Of a stretch of 64,000 nt of DNA, positions 15,724-23,019 are shown piece after piece (position 1 is the stretch's first letter; each line of letters begins with the position of its first letter). Source of the DNA: Clostridia bacterium. Its GTDB lineage: Bacteria > Bacillota > Clostridia > Oscillospirales > CAG-272. Where the stretch lies: positions 1 to 64,000 of the forward strand of contig JAFTRY010000007.1 of assembly GCA_017462035.1 (NCBI GenBank). The letters run 5' to 3'. The notes under the pieces are model-generated. The model made no database searches, was not told where the DNA came from, and was given only the letters and a program-made list of their open reading frames with translations. Both the position numbers and the translations under genes were made by a program.

Positions 15724-16869
15724 ATGGCAGAAAAAAGAGACTATTACGAGGTGCTGGGACTAAATAAGAGTGCCGGAGAAACGGAGATCAAAAAGGCGTA
15801 CCGTACCCTGGCGAAGAAGTACCATCCCGATATGAACCCCGGAGATGCGGAAGCGGAGGCAAAGTTCAAGGAAGTAAACGAGGCATACGCCGTATTGTCC
15901 GATGCGGATAAGAAGGCGAAGTATGACCAATTCGGTCATGCAGCTTTTGATCCTGCCGCAGGAGGCGGGAGCGGCTTTGGCGGCTTCGGCGGATTCGGTG
16001 ATTTCAGCGACTTGGGTGACATTTTCGGCAGCTTCTTCGGAGGCGGCTTCGGTTCATCCTCCACGGCACGAAAAAATGCGCCTATGCGTGGTGAGGACAT
16101 TGGTGCCCGTGTAACAGTTACCTTTGAGGAAGCCGCGTTTGGTGTGAAGAAGGACGTTTCCTTCCATCGTATTCAGAAGTGCGACGAGTGCTCAGGAAGC
16201 GGGGCGGCGAAGGGGACTACGGCGGATACCTGTACCGTTTGCGGCGGCTCGGGTCAAAAGCGGGTAACTCAGAGAATTGGGGGCATGGCGTTCCAATCCA
16301 CCGTAACCTGCGACACCTGCCGCGGAAGCGGAAAGATTATCAAGAATCCGTGCGCCAACTGCCGCGGTACGGGATATGTAAAGGTCAATAAGAAGCTTAG
16401 TGTGAATATTCCCGCAGGTATTGACGACGGAGAGCGAATTGCCCTGCGCGGTCAGGGATGTGATGGCAGAAACGGAGGACCCGCCGGAGATTTGATCCTG
16501 ACGGTGTCTGTAAAGCGGCATGCCTTTTTTGAGCGTGACGGGTACAATCTTTACTGTGAGATCCCCATTACCATTGCCGACGCCACGCTGGGAGCCGAAA
16601 TTGATATTCCCACCTTGGAGGGCAATCAGAAATATACCATTCCGGAGGGAACACAGCCTGGTACTCAATTCACCTTGAAGCAAAAGGGAATTCCATACGT
16701 GAATAATTCCAACCGTCGTGGCGACTTGATTTTCGTGGTGAATGTAGAGATTCCCAAGGGCTTGAATGATAAGCAAAAGGAACATATGCGTGCCTTTGCG
16801 GCATCCTGTAAGGATAGCAACTACGCAAAAAAATCCGGCTTCTTCAAGCGGATATTTGATAAAAAATAA
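15724..16869 (+). CDS. dnaJ: Chaperone protein DnaJ (Hsp40)
   Basis: Type I DnaJ of 381 residues. The J domain spans residues 5-70 with the HPD motif in [10 protein letters not shown]; a Gly/Phe-rich linker (about 78-115) follows; then four zinc-binding repeats [24 protein letters not shown] and CANCRGTG (about 155-220), and the C-terminal substrate-binding domains. It delivers substrates to DnaK and stimulates its ATPase. It lies 136 bp after dnaK, beyond the GC-rich hairpin, and 18 bp before prmA. Confidence 0.97.
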   Translation: MAEKRDYYEVLGLNKSAGETEIKKAYRTLAKKYHPDMNPGDAEAEAKFKEVNEAYAVLSDADKKAKYDQFGHAAFDPAAGGGSGFGGFGGFGDFSDLGDIFGSFFGGGFGSSSTARKNAPMRGEDIGARVTVTFEEAAFGVKKDVSFHRIQKCDECSGSGAAKGTTADTCTVCGGSGQKRVTQRIGGMAFQSTVTCDTCRGSGKIIKNPCANCRGTGYVKVNKKLSVNIPAGIDDGERIALRGQGCDGRNGGPAGDLILTVSVKRHAFFERDGYNLYCEIPITIADATLGAEIDIPTLEGNQKYTIPEGTQPGTQFTLKQKGIPYVNNSNRRGDLIFVVNVEIPKGLNDKQKEHMRAFAASCKDSNYAKKSGFFKRIFDKK

Positions 16870-16887
16870 TCAGAGACGGAGACGACT

Positions 16888-17841
16888 ATGGATAAGGATT
16901 ATACCTGTGAGGATTGGGGAGAGACTGCGGAGTGGACTCAGATTAGGGTTACGGCGAAGCTGGAGCTTCTGGACCAGATCACTGCAGTCATGAATATGAT
17001 TTCCAATTACCTTCAAATTGAGGATTATAGTGACATTGATCTGAAAACCTGTTACGGAGATCTGATCGATGAGAAGATTCTCAACGCAGATAAAACCGTT
17101 GCCTCCGTGTCGGTGTATCTGCCCGCGGAGGGCGGATGCGCGGATACCGTGGCATTTCTGAGAGAGCGTTTTCAATCGCTTCAACTGGATGCTACCATAT
17201 CGGTGAGCGGTGTCAATGAGGAGGATTGGGCAAACTCCTGGAAGGCGTACTATAAGCCGATCCGTATTGGTAAAAAAATTGTGATCGTACCGGCTTGGGA
17301 AACGTATCAGTCGGAGCCGGAGGATATTATCGTTCGAATGGATCCCGGCATGGCGTTCGGAACGGGAACCCATGAGACAACCAGGCTGGTGATCGGTCTG
17401 CTGGAGCGGTATGTCAAAGCGGGAGACCGTGTGCTGGACGTGGGATGCGGGAGCGGAATTTTGGCAATTTGCGCATCCAAGCTGGGAGCGGGAAACTGCA
17501 AGGCTTATGATATTGATCCTGTTGCCGTTAAGGTGGCGAGAGAAAATATCAAGGATAGCGGTCTGACCAATGTGACCTGTGACGTGTCCGACCTGTTGCG
17601 CCAGGTAGATAAGACGCAAGCGCCCTACGGTGTGATCTGCGCCAACATCGTGGCGGATATCATCATCCGTATGACCCCCGATATCGGTGCTTTTATGGAC
17701 GAGAAATCCGTGATCTTAGCGTCAGGAATTATCACCGAGCGCTCTGAGGACGTGATCCGCACCTTCCGGGAATACGGTTTCCGCATTGTGGAGAAGGTAG
17801 AGGAGAACGGCTGGTGCGCCCTGGTGGTCATGAAAGCATAA
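16888..17841 (+). CDS. prmA: Ribosomal protein L11 methyltransferase
   Basis: PrmA trimethylates lysines and the N-terminus of ribosomal protein L11 using S-adenosylmethionine. The 317-residue product has the N-terminal substrate domain (with NEEDWANSWKAYYKP at about 110-125), the FGTGTHETTRL signature and the SAM-binding loop VLDVGCGSGILAICASKLGA, then ANIVADIIIRM. It is the fifth gene of the heat-shock operon, as in many Firmicutes. In B. subtilis rsmE follows; here the operon ends at a terminator instead. Confidence 0.95.
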   Translation: MDKDYTCEDWGETAEWTQIRVTAKLELLDQITAVMNMISNYLQIEDYSDIDLKTCYGDLIDEKILNADKTVASVSVYLPAEGGCADTVAFLRERFQSLQLDATISVSGVNEEDWANSWKAYYKPIRIGKKIVIVPAWETYQSEPEDIIVRMDPGMAFGTGTHETTRLVIGLLERYVKAGDRVLDVGCGSGILAICASKLGAGNCKAYDIDPVAVKVARENIKDSGLTNVTCDVSDLLRQVDKTQAPYGVICANIVADIIIRMTPDIGAFMDEKSVILASGIITERSEDVIRTFREYGFRIVEKVEENGWCALVVMKA

Positions 17842-17845
17842 AAGA

Positions 17846-17895
17846 GGGGCTGAGTCAAAAGCTTTTTAGAAAGCATATGGCTCAGCCCTTTTTTG
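17846..17895. terminator. Bidirectional terminator between prmA and the pyridoxal-type kinase gene
   Basis: GGGGCTGAG (17846-17854) pairs with CTCAGCCC (17881-17888) around an inner AGCTTT/AAAGC hairpin, followed by TTTTTT. It lies between two convergent genes. Confidence 0.75.
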
Positions 17896-17896
17896 A

Positions 17897-18727
17897 TTAT
17901 TTCAGCATTTCAATGAGTTTACCCAAAACAGGCTCAAACTTGGCACCGTACCAGTGATTGTCAAGCTTTGCTGTTTCACGGATGCATTCCACGGTGTAGT
18001 CCGCAGCGATCCTTGAAGCATCGTAAGCACTCTTACCCCGTACCAAAGCACCGACAAAGGCGGAAGCGTAAATATCTCCCGTGCCGTGACAGCTGTTGGG
18101 TTGTTTGTCGTGCCGATAATAACGGGAACCTCCGTTTTCACAAACTACCACGCCCGTGGTACCCTCCGCATAGGAGATACCCGTCAGCACCACGTTTTTG
18201 CACCCTAAGGTAAGAAGCTTTTCAATCAGCTCCTTTACGTATGCTTCGTCATATTCGGTTCGGTAGGGCATACCCGTCAGAAGACTTGCCTCGGTAACAT
18301 TAGGCAGAAGGTAATCGGCATTAGCGCACAGCCGTTTCATAGCGTCCACGAATTCCATATCGAAGCCGGTATAGAGAACTCCGTTGTCTGCCATGGCAGG
18401 GTCAACGATCACAGGAGTCCCTTCCTTTTTTACAGAGGAGATGATTTCCATTACATAGTCGATCTGCTTGGTACTGCCAAGATAACCGGTGTAAATCGCA
18501 TCAAAGGAGATTCCTTCCTTTTTCCAGTGACGACAGATTGCGGGCATATCCTCGGTCAGATCACGGAAGGTAAAGCCTTGGAAACCGCCGGTATGGGTGG
18601 AAAGCACGGCTGAGGGAAGAACACAGGTCTCCACGCCGCACGCTGAGATAATGGGAAGTGCCACGGTAAGAGAGCACTGTCCCACGCAGGAAATATCCTG
18701 AATGGTCAAAATTTTCTGATCCTTCAT
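17897..18727 (-). CDS. Pyridoxal/pyridoxamine kinase
   Basis: The 276-residue protein belongs to the ribokinase-like vitamin B6 kinases (PdxY/PdxK): IQDISCVGQCSLTVALPI at the start, VVDPAMADNGVLYTG, LLPNVTEASLLTG, and the anion-hole/ATP region SCHGTGDIYASAFVGAL with the catalytic Asp. It phosphorylates B6 vitamers for PLP salvage. The ATG at 18727 (AAAGAGG upstream) is preferred over a longer frame that would start within the promoter region. It is transcribed divergently from a MocR-type regulator of the kind that responds to PLP. Confidence 0.88.
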   Translation of the reverse strand: MKDQKILTIQDISCVGQCSLTVALPIISACGVETCVLPSAVLSTHTGGFQGFTFRDLTEDMPAICRHWKKEGISFDAIYTGYLGSTKQIDYVMEIISSVKKEGTPVIVDPAMADNGVLYTGFDMEFVDAMKRLCANADYLLPNVTEASLLTGMPYRTEYDEAYVKELIEKLLTLGCKNVVLTGISYAEGTTGVVVCENGGSRYYRHDKQPNSCHGTGDIYASAFVGALVRGKSAYDASRIAADYTVECIRETAKLDNHWYGAKFEPVLGKLIEMLK

Positions 18728-18739
18728 GTGAAAAACCTC

Positions 18740-18789
18740 TTTACATTTTGTTTTTTTTATATTATAATAAATAAGTGGTCTTATGTAAA
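18740..18789. promoter_or_regulatory. Overlapping face-to-face promoters with a PdxR-like box
   Basis: Plus strand: TTTACA (18740-18745), 17 bases, TATAAT (18763-18768), driving the MocR gene. Minus strand: TTTACA (18789-18784), 17 bases, TATAAT (18766-18761), driving the kinase gene. The two -10 boxes share four bases, so polymerase cannot occupy both at once. AAGTGGTCTTA (18773-18783) lies inside the minus-strand spacer and resembles the AAGTGG boxes I recall for PdxR regulators, which would explain control of both genes. Confidence 0.65.
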
Positions 18790-18820
18790 TAATCAAAAAA
18801 GGATAATTTTTTATAACCAG

Positions 18821-19891
18821 ATGGCAAAAGAAAAGAAATATTATCAGCTGTATAAGGAATTAAAGGATAAAATACTGAGCGGGGAATATTCGGCGGGGGA
18901 TAAGCTTCCTTCCAAGCGAGTTGCCTCCGATCAATCGGGATATAGCATCATCACTGTGGAAAGAGCATACGAAATGTTAGAGGATGAGGGATATATTTTT
19001 TCACGGGAACGAAGCGGATATTACGTATGCCAAATCGATGCCTTTCCAAGAAATACCGAGATAAACAAACGGGGACGGATCACACGTTTGGAAGAAACGC
19101 CTTCCAAAAATACTCAGGATTTCGAATATTCGGTATGGTTCAAAACCATTCGCAGAGTGATATCAGAAAAGGGGGATCAGTTGTTTGTTAAGTCTCCCAA
19201 TCAGGGATGCGCGGTTCTGAGAAATGCGATTGCCGATTATTTATACCGTTACCGAGGCATGATCGCCGATCCCCGTCGAATGATTATCGGATCCGGTTCG
19301 GAGCAGCTGTATGAAACAGCGGTAAAAATTCTGGGGAGAGATAAAATATTTGGAATTGAGGATCCTTCCTATGAGCAGATCCGTCTGGTTTATGGGGGAG
19401 TAGGAGCCGGGATTTGTTCTCTGACCATGGGGCGGGAGGGCATTGAAAGTGAGGCACTTTGGAATCATGATTTTAATGTGTTGCACGTGACTCCCTTTCA
19501 TAGTTATCCTTCCGGTGTAACCACCTCGGTATCCAAGCGGTACGAGTATCTGAAGTGGGCGGAACGAAAGGGGAGCTATATTATTGAGGATGACTTTGAC
19601 AGTGAGATGTTTTTACCGGGAAACCCCATCGAATCTCTCTACTCTTTAGATACCTCACAATCCGTGATATACATCAATACCTTTTCCAAAAGTCTTTCTC
19701 CCTCTATGCGAATTGGATATATGATCTTACCTGAAGCTCTGATGCCTGTATATGACAGGGAGCTTGGTATGTTTTCCTGCTCGGTTCCGGTCATGGATCA
19801 GTATATCCTGGCAGAGTTTATCAAAAGCGGGAGCTTTGAGCGGCATCTGAACCGAATGAGAAGAAAAATGAAGTCCACGGAGGGATCATGA
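18821..19891 (+). CDS. MocR/PdxR-type GntR-aminotransferase regulator, C-terminally truncated
   Basis: Residues 1-75 are a GntR winged helix (YSAGDKLPSKRVASDQSGYSIITVERAYEMLEDEGYI). The rest is a fold-type I aminotransferase domain that binds PLP, with IIEDDFDSEMF and the PLP lysine in NTFSKSLSPSMRIGY. MocR proteins are typically about 460-480 residues; this one stops at 356, just after GSFERHLNRMRRKM, so about 100 residues of the small C-terminal domain are missing. The stop codon lies one base before an inverted repeat that bounds the hairpin-array element. The partner kinase is intact. The regulator may be inactive or altered. Start ATG at 18821; the ribosome site is weak. Confidence 0.75.
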   Translation: MAKEKKYYQLYKELKDKILSGEYSAGDKLPSKRVASDQSGYSIITVERAYEMLEDEGYIFSRERSGYYVCQIDAFPRNTEINKRGRITRLEETPSKNTQDFEYSVWFKTIRRVISEKGDQLFVKSPNQGCAVLRNAIADYLYRYRGMIADPRRMIIGSGSEQLYETAVKILGRDKIFGIEDPSYEQIRLVYGGVGAGICSLTMGREGIESEALWNHDFNVLHVTPFHSYPSGVTTSVSKRYEYLKWAERKGSYIIEDDFDSEMFLPGNPIESLYSLDTSQSVIYINTFSKSLSPSMRIGYMILPEALMPVYDRELGMFSCSVPVMDQYILAEFIKSGSFERHLNRMRRKMKSTEGS

Positions 19892-19892
19892 A

Positions 19893-20304
19893 AAGAAAAA
19901 CACCGTCAGCGTTAGCGTGATATCCTTAACGGACAATCACGCATCGAGATAAATCCCCAACGGGATTTTCGATATGTTGCTGACGCAACTTGATATGCCT
20001 GCAGCTCGATATGTTTGCTTTGCAAACGAGGGATTTATCTCATATCGAATTGGAGCGAAGCGACAATATATCGAGTTCGAGCAAAGCGAGAACATATCGA
20101 GTCAACGAAGTTGACATATCGACAGAAAGAAAAGCAAGAGCAAGAACAGAAGGATTTTCTCCTCTTATTCTTGCTCTTTTCTGTTTGTATAAGGGTTTGG
20201 GCTTAGCCCATAAAGTATTTGACAAGACAAATGCGATGCTCGCACTTAGCGGTATTTTCAAATTCTCCGCTAAGAACATCACACATTCTGACGGTGTTTT
20301 TCTT
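19893..20304. repeat. Hairpin-array element bounded by 17-bp inverted repeats
   Basis: AAGAAAAACACCGTCAG (19893-19909) and its perfect reverse complement (20288-20304) enclose 378 bp that encode nothing clear. Inside are at least eight stem-loops: 19915-19942, 19951-19968, 19976-19989, 20013-20027, 20050-20066, 20075-20093, 20101-20115 and a long one around 20125-20183. Several are separated by the same linker, ATATCGA or its complement. Examples are GTTTGC-TTT-GCAAAC and GTCAAC-GAA-GTTGAC. Two readings fit: a MITE-like non-autonomous element with terminal inverted repeats, or an element inserted in the loop of a bidirectional terminator between the convergent MocR and mutY genes, since the repeats have A and T runs at the outer edges. 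Confidence 0.6.
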
Positions 20305-21376
20305 AATGGTCAAAATTGGAAAGAATATAGCGAAGATAAAACCGAAATGCGGTAGGAATGGCAACGTCCCGCCTAAGCTCGTCCGGAGTAAACCAGAAGA
20401 ATTCGTCGGAGGGAAGGGAACATTGCACTGATATACCTGTCATATTCCATGTGATGTGGGTAAAGATGTGGGTAGCGTCTCCGCAAGGTATGATATGCTC
20501 GGGTGCAAGGCTTTTTCCTTGTAGGAGCTCTTCAATTTCTTGAACGGATCGCTTTCCGGATAGACTTGGAAACTCCCAAAGTCCTGCTAAAAGTCCCTCT
20601 TTGGGACGCTTGCGAAGGGCAATTTTTCCGTCACAATGAAGAATGAGGACGGTGTGATCCTCGGTGCGGCGTTCCTTTTTTGGGCTCTTTTTCGGAAGCG
20701 TGCTCCAGGTGTTGTCCCTCCTGGCAACACATTGCTCCCGGAGCGGACATTCATCACACTTAGGTACACCCGCGGGAATACAGATCTTCTCGCCAAGCTC
20801 CATGATCCCTTCGGTCAGATCTCCCGCATCCTCGCCGGAGGGGTAAATTTCCCGAAGCCACTCCGTCACCTCTTTTTTGGTGGATGCTTGCGCGATGTCG
20901 TCCTCCCGCCCGGTCAGACGCATAACCACACGCAGTACGTTCCCGTCTACGGCAGGCTCAGGCAGCCCGTAAGCAATGGAAGCAATGGCACCGGCGGTGT
21001 AATCCCCAATTCCGGAAAGACGGCGTAAAGCGTCAAAATCCGGTGGTAAGACTCCGCCATGTTCATTGACCGTCTGTATGGCGGCTTTTTTCAGATTGCG
21101 TGCTCGGCTGTAATAGCCAAGTCCTTCCCATAGCTTCATCAATCTGTCATCCGGCACGTTTGCCAATGCCTCTACGGTGGGAAGCTCTTCGAGAAACCGG
21201 TGATAATAGGGAATGACCGCTTCAATTCGGGTTTGTTGAAGCATGATCTCTGAGATCCATATGCGATAAGGCTCCTTTCCCTCACGCCAGGGTAACATCC
21301 GTCGGTTCTGTCGGTACCAGGTTAGGATCGGTTCGATCAGTTCTTTCTGTAAAATGGGTGATGTTTGTTGTTTCAT
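20303..21376 (-). CDS. mutY: A/G-specific adenine glycosylase MutY
   Basis: MutY removes adenine mispaired with 8-oxoguanine. The 357-residue protein has the helix-hairpin-helix glycosylase region (EIMLQQTRIEAVIPYYHRF, LRRLSGIGDYTAGAIASIAYG, VDGNVLRVVMRL), a 4Fe-4S cysteine cluster (CIPAGVPKCDECPLREQC) and a C-terminal Nudix-like domain for recognising 8-oxoG. The catalytic Glu (in LQQTR context) and Asp of VDGN are present. Its stop codon overlaps the right inverted repeat of the hairpin-array element, but the protein length is normal. Confidence 0.93.
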   Translation of the reverse strand: MKQQTSPILQKELIEPILTWYRQNRRMLPWREGKEPYRIWISEIMLQQTRIEAVIPYYHRFLEELPTVEALANVPDDRLMKLWEGLGYYSRARNLKKAAIQTVNEHGGVLPPDFDALRRLSGIGDYTAGAIASIAYGLPEPAVDGNVLRVVMRLTGREDDIAQASTKKEVTEWLREIYPSGEDAGDLTEGIMELGEKICIPAGVPKCDECPLREQCVARRDNTWSTLPKKSPKKERRTEDHTVLILHCDGKIALRKRPKEGLLAGLWEFPSLSGKRSVQEIEELLQGKSLAPEHIIPCGDATHIFTHITWNMTGISVQCSLPSDEFFWFTPDELRRDVAIPTAFRFYLRYILSNFDH

Positions 21377-21407
21377 AAATTCCTTTCACTAAATGGAACG
21401 AACGACA

Positions 21408-22718
21408 TTAGCCCAGCTTTCCGCACAAATGATTGATAAATTGCTGAGCGGTACGACCCGAGATCCCTCCGTTTCGCATTTCCCACGCGCGGGCTTGTCC
21501 AAGAACCTCTTCTCGGGAAAGCTTGATCTCTGGATGACGGCAGGCGAGTTCCCATACAATATTATCAAATTCCGTGTAAGAAGGCTTGAAATAGCCAATG
21601 GATAAACCAAATCGGTTCACGAGAGACAGCTTTTCCTCCACGGTCTCCGAACGGTGGATATCTCCCACATTCTCTGCATCGCTCCGATCCTTCCAGGTCT
21701 CCTTGATAAGATGACGGCGGTTGGAGGTGGCATAAATGAGCACATTATCCGGCTTGGTTTCCACGCCGCCCTCGATGATTGCCTTTAAGTACTTATATTC
21801 GATTTCTTGTTCTTCAAAGGAAAGATCGTCCATGTAGATGATAAATCGATAGTTTCGGTTTTTAATTTGGGAGATGATCTGGGAGAGATAGCAGAATTGA
21901 TGCTTGTAGATCTCGATCATACGAAGTCCCTGGTCGTAATACCGATTGACAATGGCTTTGATGCTGGTGGATTTTCCGGTTCCGCTGTCGCCATAGAGAA
22001 GGACATTGTTGGCGCTCCGCCCCTCGACAAAAGCTTCCGTATTGTCGGTAAGCATTTTTTTCTGAAGCTCATAGCCTATAAGGTCATCAAGCCGAATGGG
22101 CTCCATATTGGTAATAGAACGGATGGACACCTGCCCGTTGTCCATGGACTCCAGACGAAATGCCTTGTTTAACCCGAACATGCCTACCCCATAAGCGCGG
22201 TAGAAGTTGGCAACAAGGTCAAAGATCTCCCGCCCATCCCGTGCCTTCTCAATCTGTCTGCTGAGTGTCCGTACCTTTTCACTGACGTTTTTGTTGTAGA
22301 TCTGCTCTCTCTTGGTGATGGCATGATAATTTGCCAGGGTAGAGAAGCAGTTGATATTCAGCGCGGCTTCAATAGGGGTAAAATCGAAATCAAAGAGCTC
22401 CTTGAATACTTGAAAATCGTTAATGGCAAAGCCGTTTACCGTCCCCTCTTGCCGCCCTGCCTTTTCGTAGGTCAGACTGAAGGGATTTTCGTCAGTAATC
22501 ATGAGAAAGGTAAGGTAATTGTGCCAGAGGTTTTGATCGAATCCATATTTGGTAGCTACTTCTAATAGCTCACGGATCTGAGTATAGATTCGAGAACGAA
22601 GATGCTCGGGGGTGTCGGAAGAGGTATCAAAATCTTCAAAGATCTGTTCCAGCTTGGAAAGGATGCTGTCACCGGACAGATCACGATAAAGAATCAGTTT
22701 AGAAATATTTTTATACAT
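21408..22718 (-). CDS. DUF815-family AAA ATPase
   Basis: This 436-residue protein matches the DUF815 group of P-loop ATPases: an N-terminal helical part (about 1-215), then [10 protein letters not shown], Walker [17 protein letters not shown], Walker [13 protein letters not shown] and a sensor-like [14 protein letters not shown]. The function is not established. It is transcribed from its own promoter at 22753-22781 and ends 32 bp before mutY, so the two may share a transcript. Confidence 0.85.
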   Translation of the reverse strand: MYKNISKLILYRDLSGDSILSKLEQIFEDFDTSSDTPEHLRSRIYTQIRELLEVATKYGFDQNLWHNYLTFLMITDENPFSLTYEKAGRQEGTVNGFAINDFQVFKELFDFDFTPIEAALNINCFSTLANYHAITKREQIYNKNVSEKVRTLSRQIEKARDGREIFDLVANFYRAYGVGMFGLNKAFRLESMDNGQVSIRSITNMEPIRLDDLIGYELQKKMLTDNTEAFVEGRSANNVLLYGDSGTGKSTSIKAIVNRYYDQGLRMIEIYKHQFCYLSQIISQIKNRNYRFIIYMDDLSFEEQEIEYKYLKAIIEGGVETKPDNVLIYATSNRRHLIKETWKDRSDAENVGDIHRSETVEEKLSLVNRFGLSIGYFKPSYTEFDNIVWELACRHPEIKLSREEVLGQARAWEMRNGGISGRTAQQFINHLCGKLG

Positions 22719-22752
22719 ATAAGCGTCCTTTTTTATAGTTTTATGATTCTAT

Positions 22753-22781
22753 ATTATACACGGAAAATCAACAGAAGTCAA
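22753..22781 (-). promoter_or_regulatory. Promoter of the DUF815 ATPase gene
   Basis: The minus strand reads TTGACT (22781-22776), 17 bases, then TATAAT (22758-22753), about 30 bp before the ATG. Confidence 0.75.
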
Positions 22782-22816
22782 TCTTAAATTTAAAACATAT
22801 TCGGACAGACGTGTTC

Positions 22817-22848
22817 GGACAGTGGACAGCGTAAGCTGCCCACTGTCC
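22817..22848. other. Strong hairpin between the small ORF and the DUF815 promoter
   Basis: GGACAGTGG/CCACTGTCC (9 bp) and CAGC/GCTG (4 bp) stack around one mismatch with a GTAA loop. On the minus strand it lies 18 bp after the 25-codon frame at 22867-22944 and could mark the 3' end of that transcript, but no T run follows on either strand. Confidence 0.5.
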
Positions 22849-22866
22849 ATACTGATCTTGAAAAAC

Positions 22867-22944
22867 TCATATCATCCCTGTAATGATGGATTTCGTCATG
22901 CTCCAAGCGGCTTGAACGGTGGCGAAATTTTCAATGATAGGCAT
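22867..22944 (-). CDS. Candidate 25-residue small protein downstream of addA
   Basis: An ATG at 22944 is preceded on the minus strand by AGGAG at five to six bases. The product begins MPIIENFATVQAAW and ends SMTKSIITGMI, an amphipathic or weakly hydrophobic peptide without a known match. Its ribosome site lies in the distal arm of a 9-bp inverted repeat (22945-22953 with 23010-23018) that begins one base after the addA stop codon. It could be a regulatory or toxin-like peptide, or chance; only the ribosome site and structure support it. Confidence 0.35.
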   Translation of the reverse strand: MPIIENFATVQAAWSMTKSIITGMI

Positions 22945-23018
22945 AGATACTCCTGTAAGGTGATTTGTTATGGAAGAGAATCTCTCCTATAACATTGTAT
23001 GTCTGCCATGGAGTATCT
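22945..23018 (-). promoter_or_regulatory. Hairpin that would sequester a ribosome-binding site
   Basis: AGATACTCC (22945-22953) and GGAGTATCT (23010-23018) are perfect complements. An inner imperfect stem (GTTAT.GAGA with TCTC.ATAAC, 22967-22993) sits in the loop. On the minus strand the downstream arm is GGAGTATCT, followed directly by the ATG of the 25-codon frame. Confidence 0.45.
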
Positions 23019-23019
23019 G

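Noticed and set aside
19915..20115. CRISPR array in the hairpin element
   Set aside because: Arms and loops differ between units, there are no exact repeats with unique spacers, and no cas genes are nearby.
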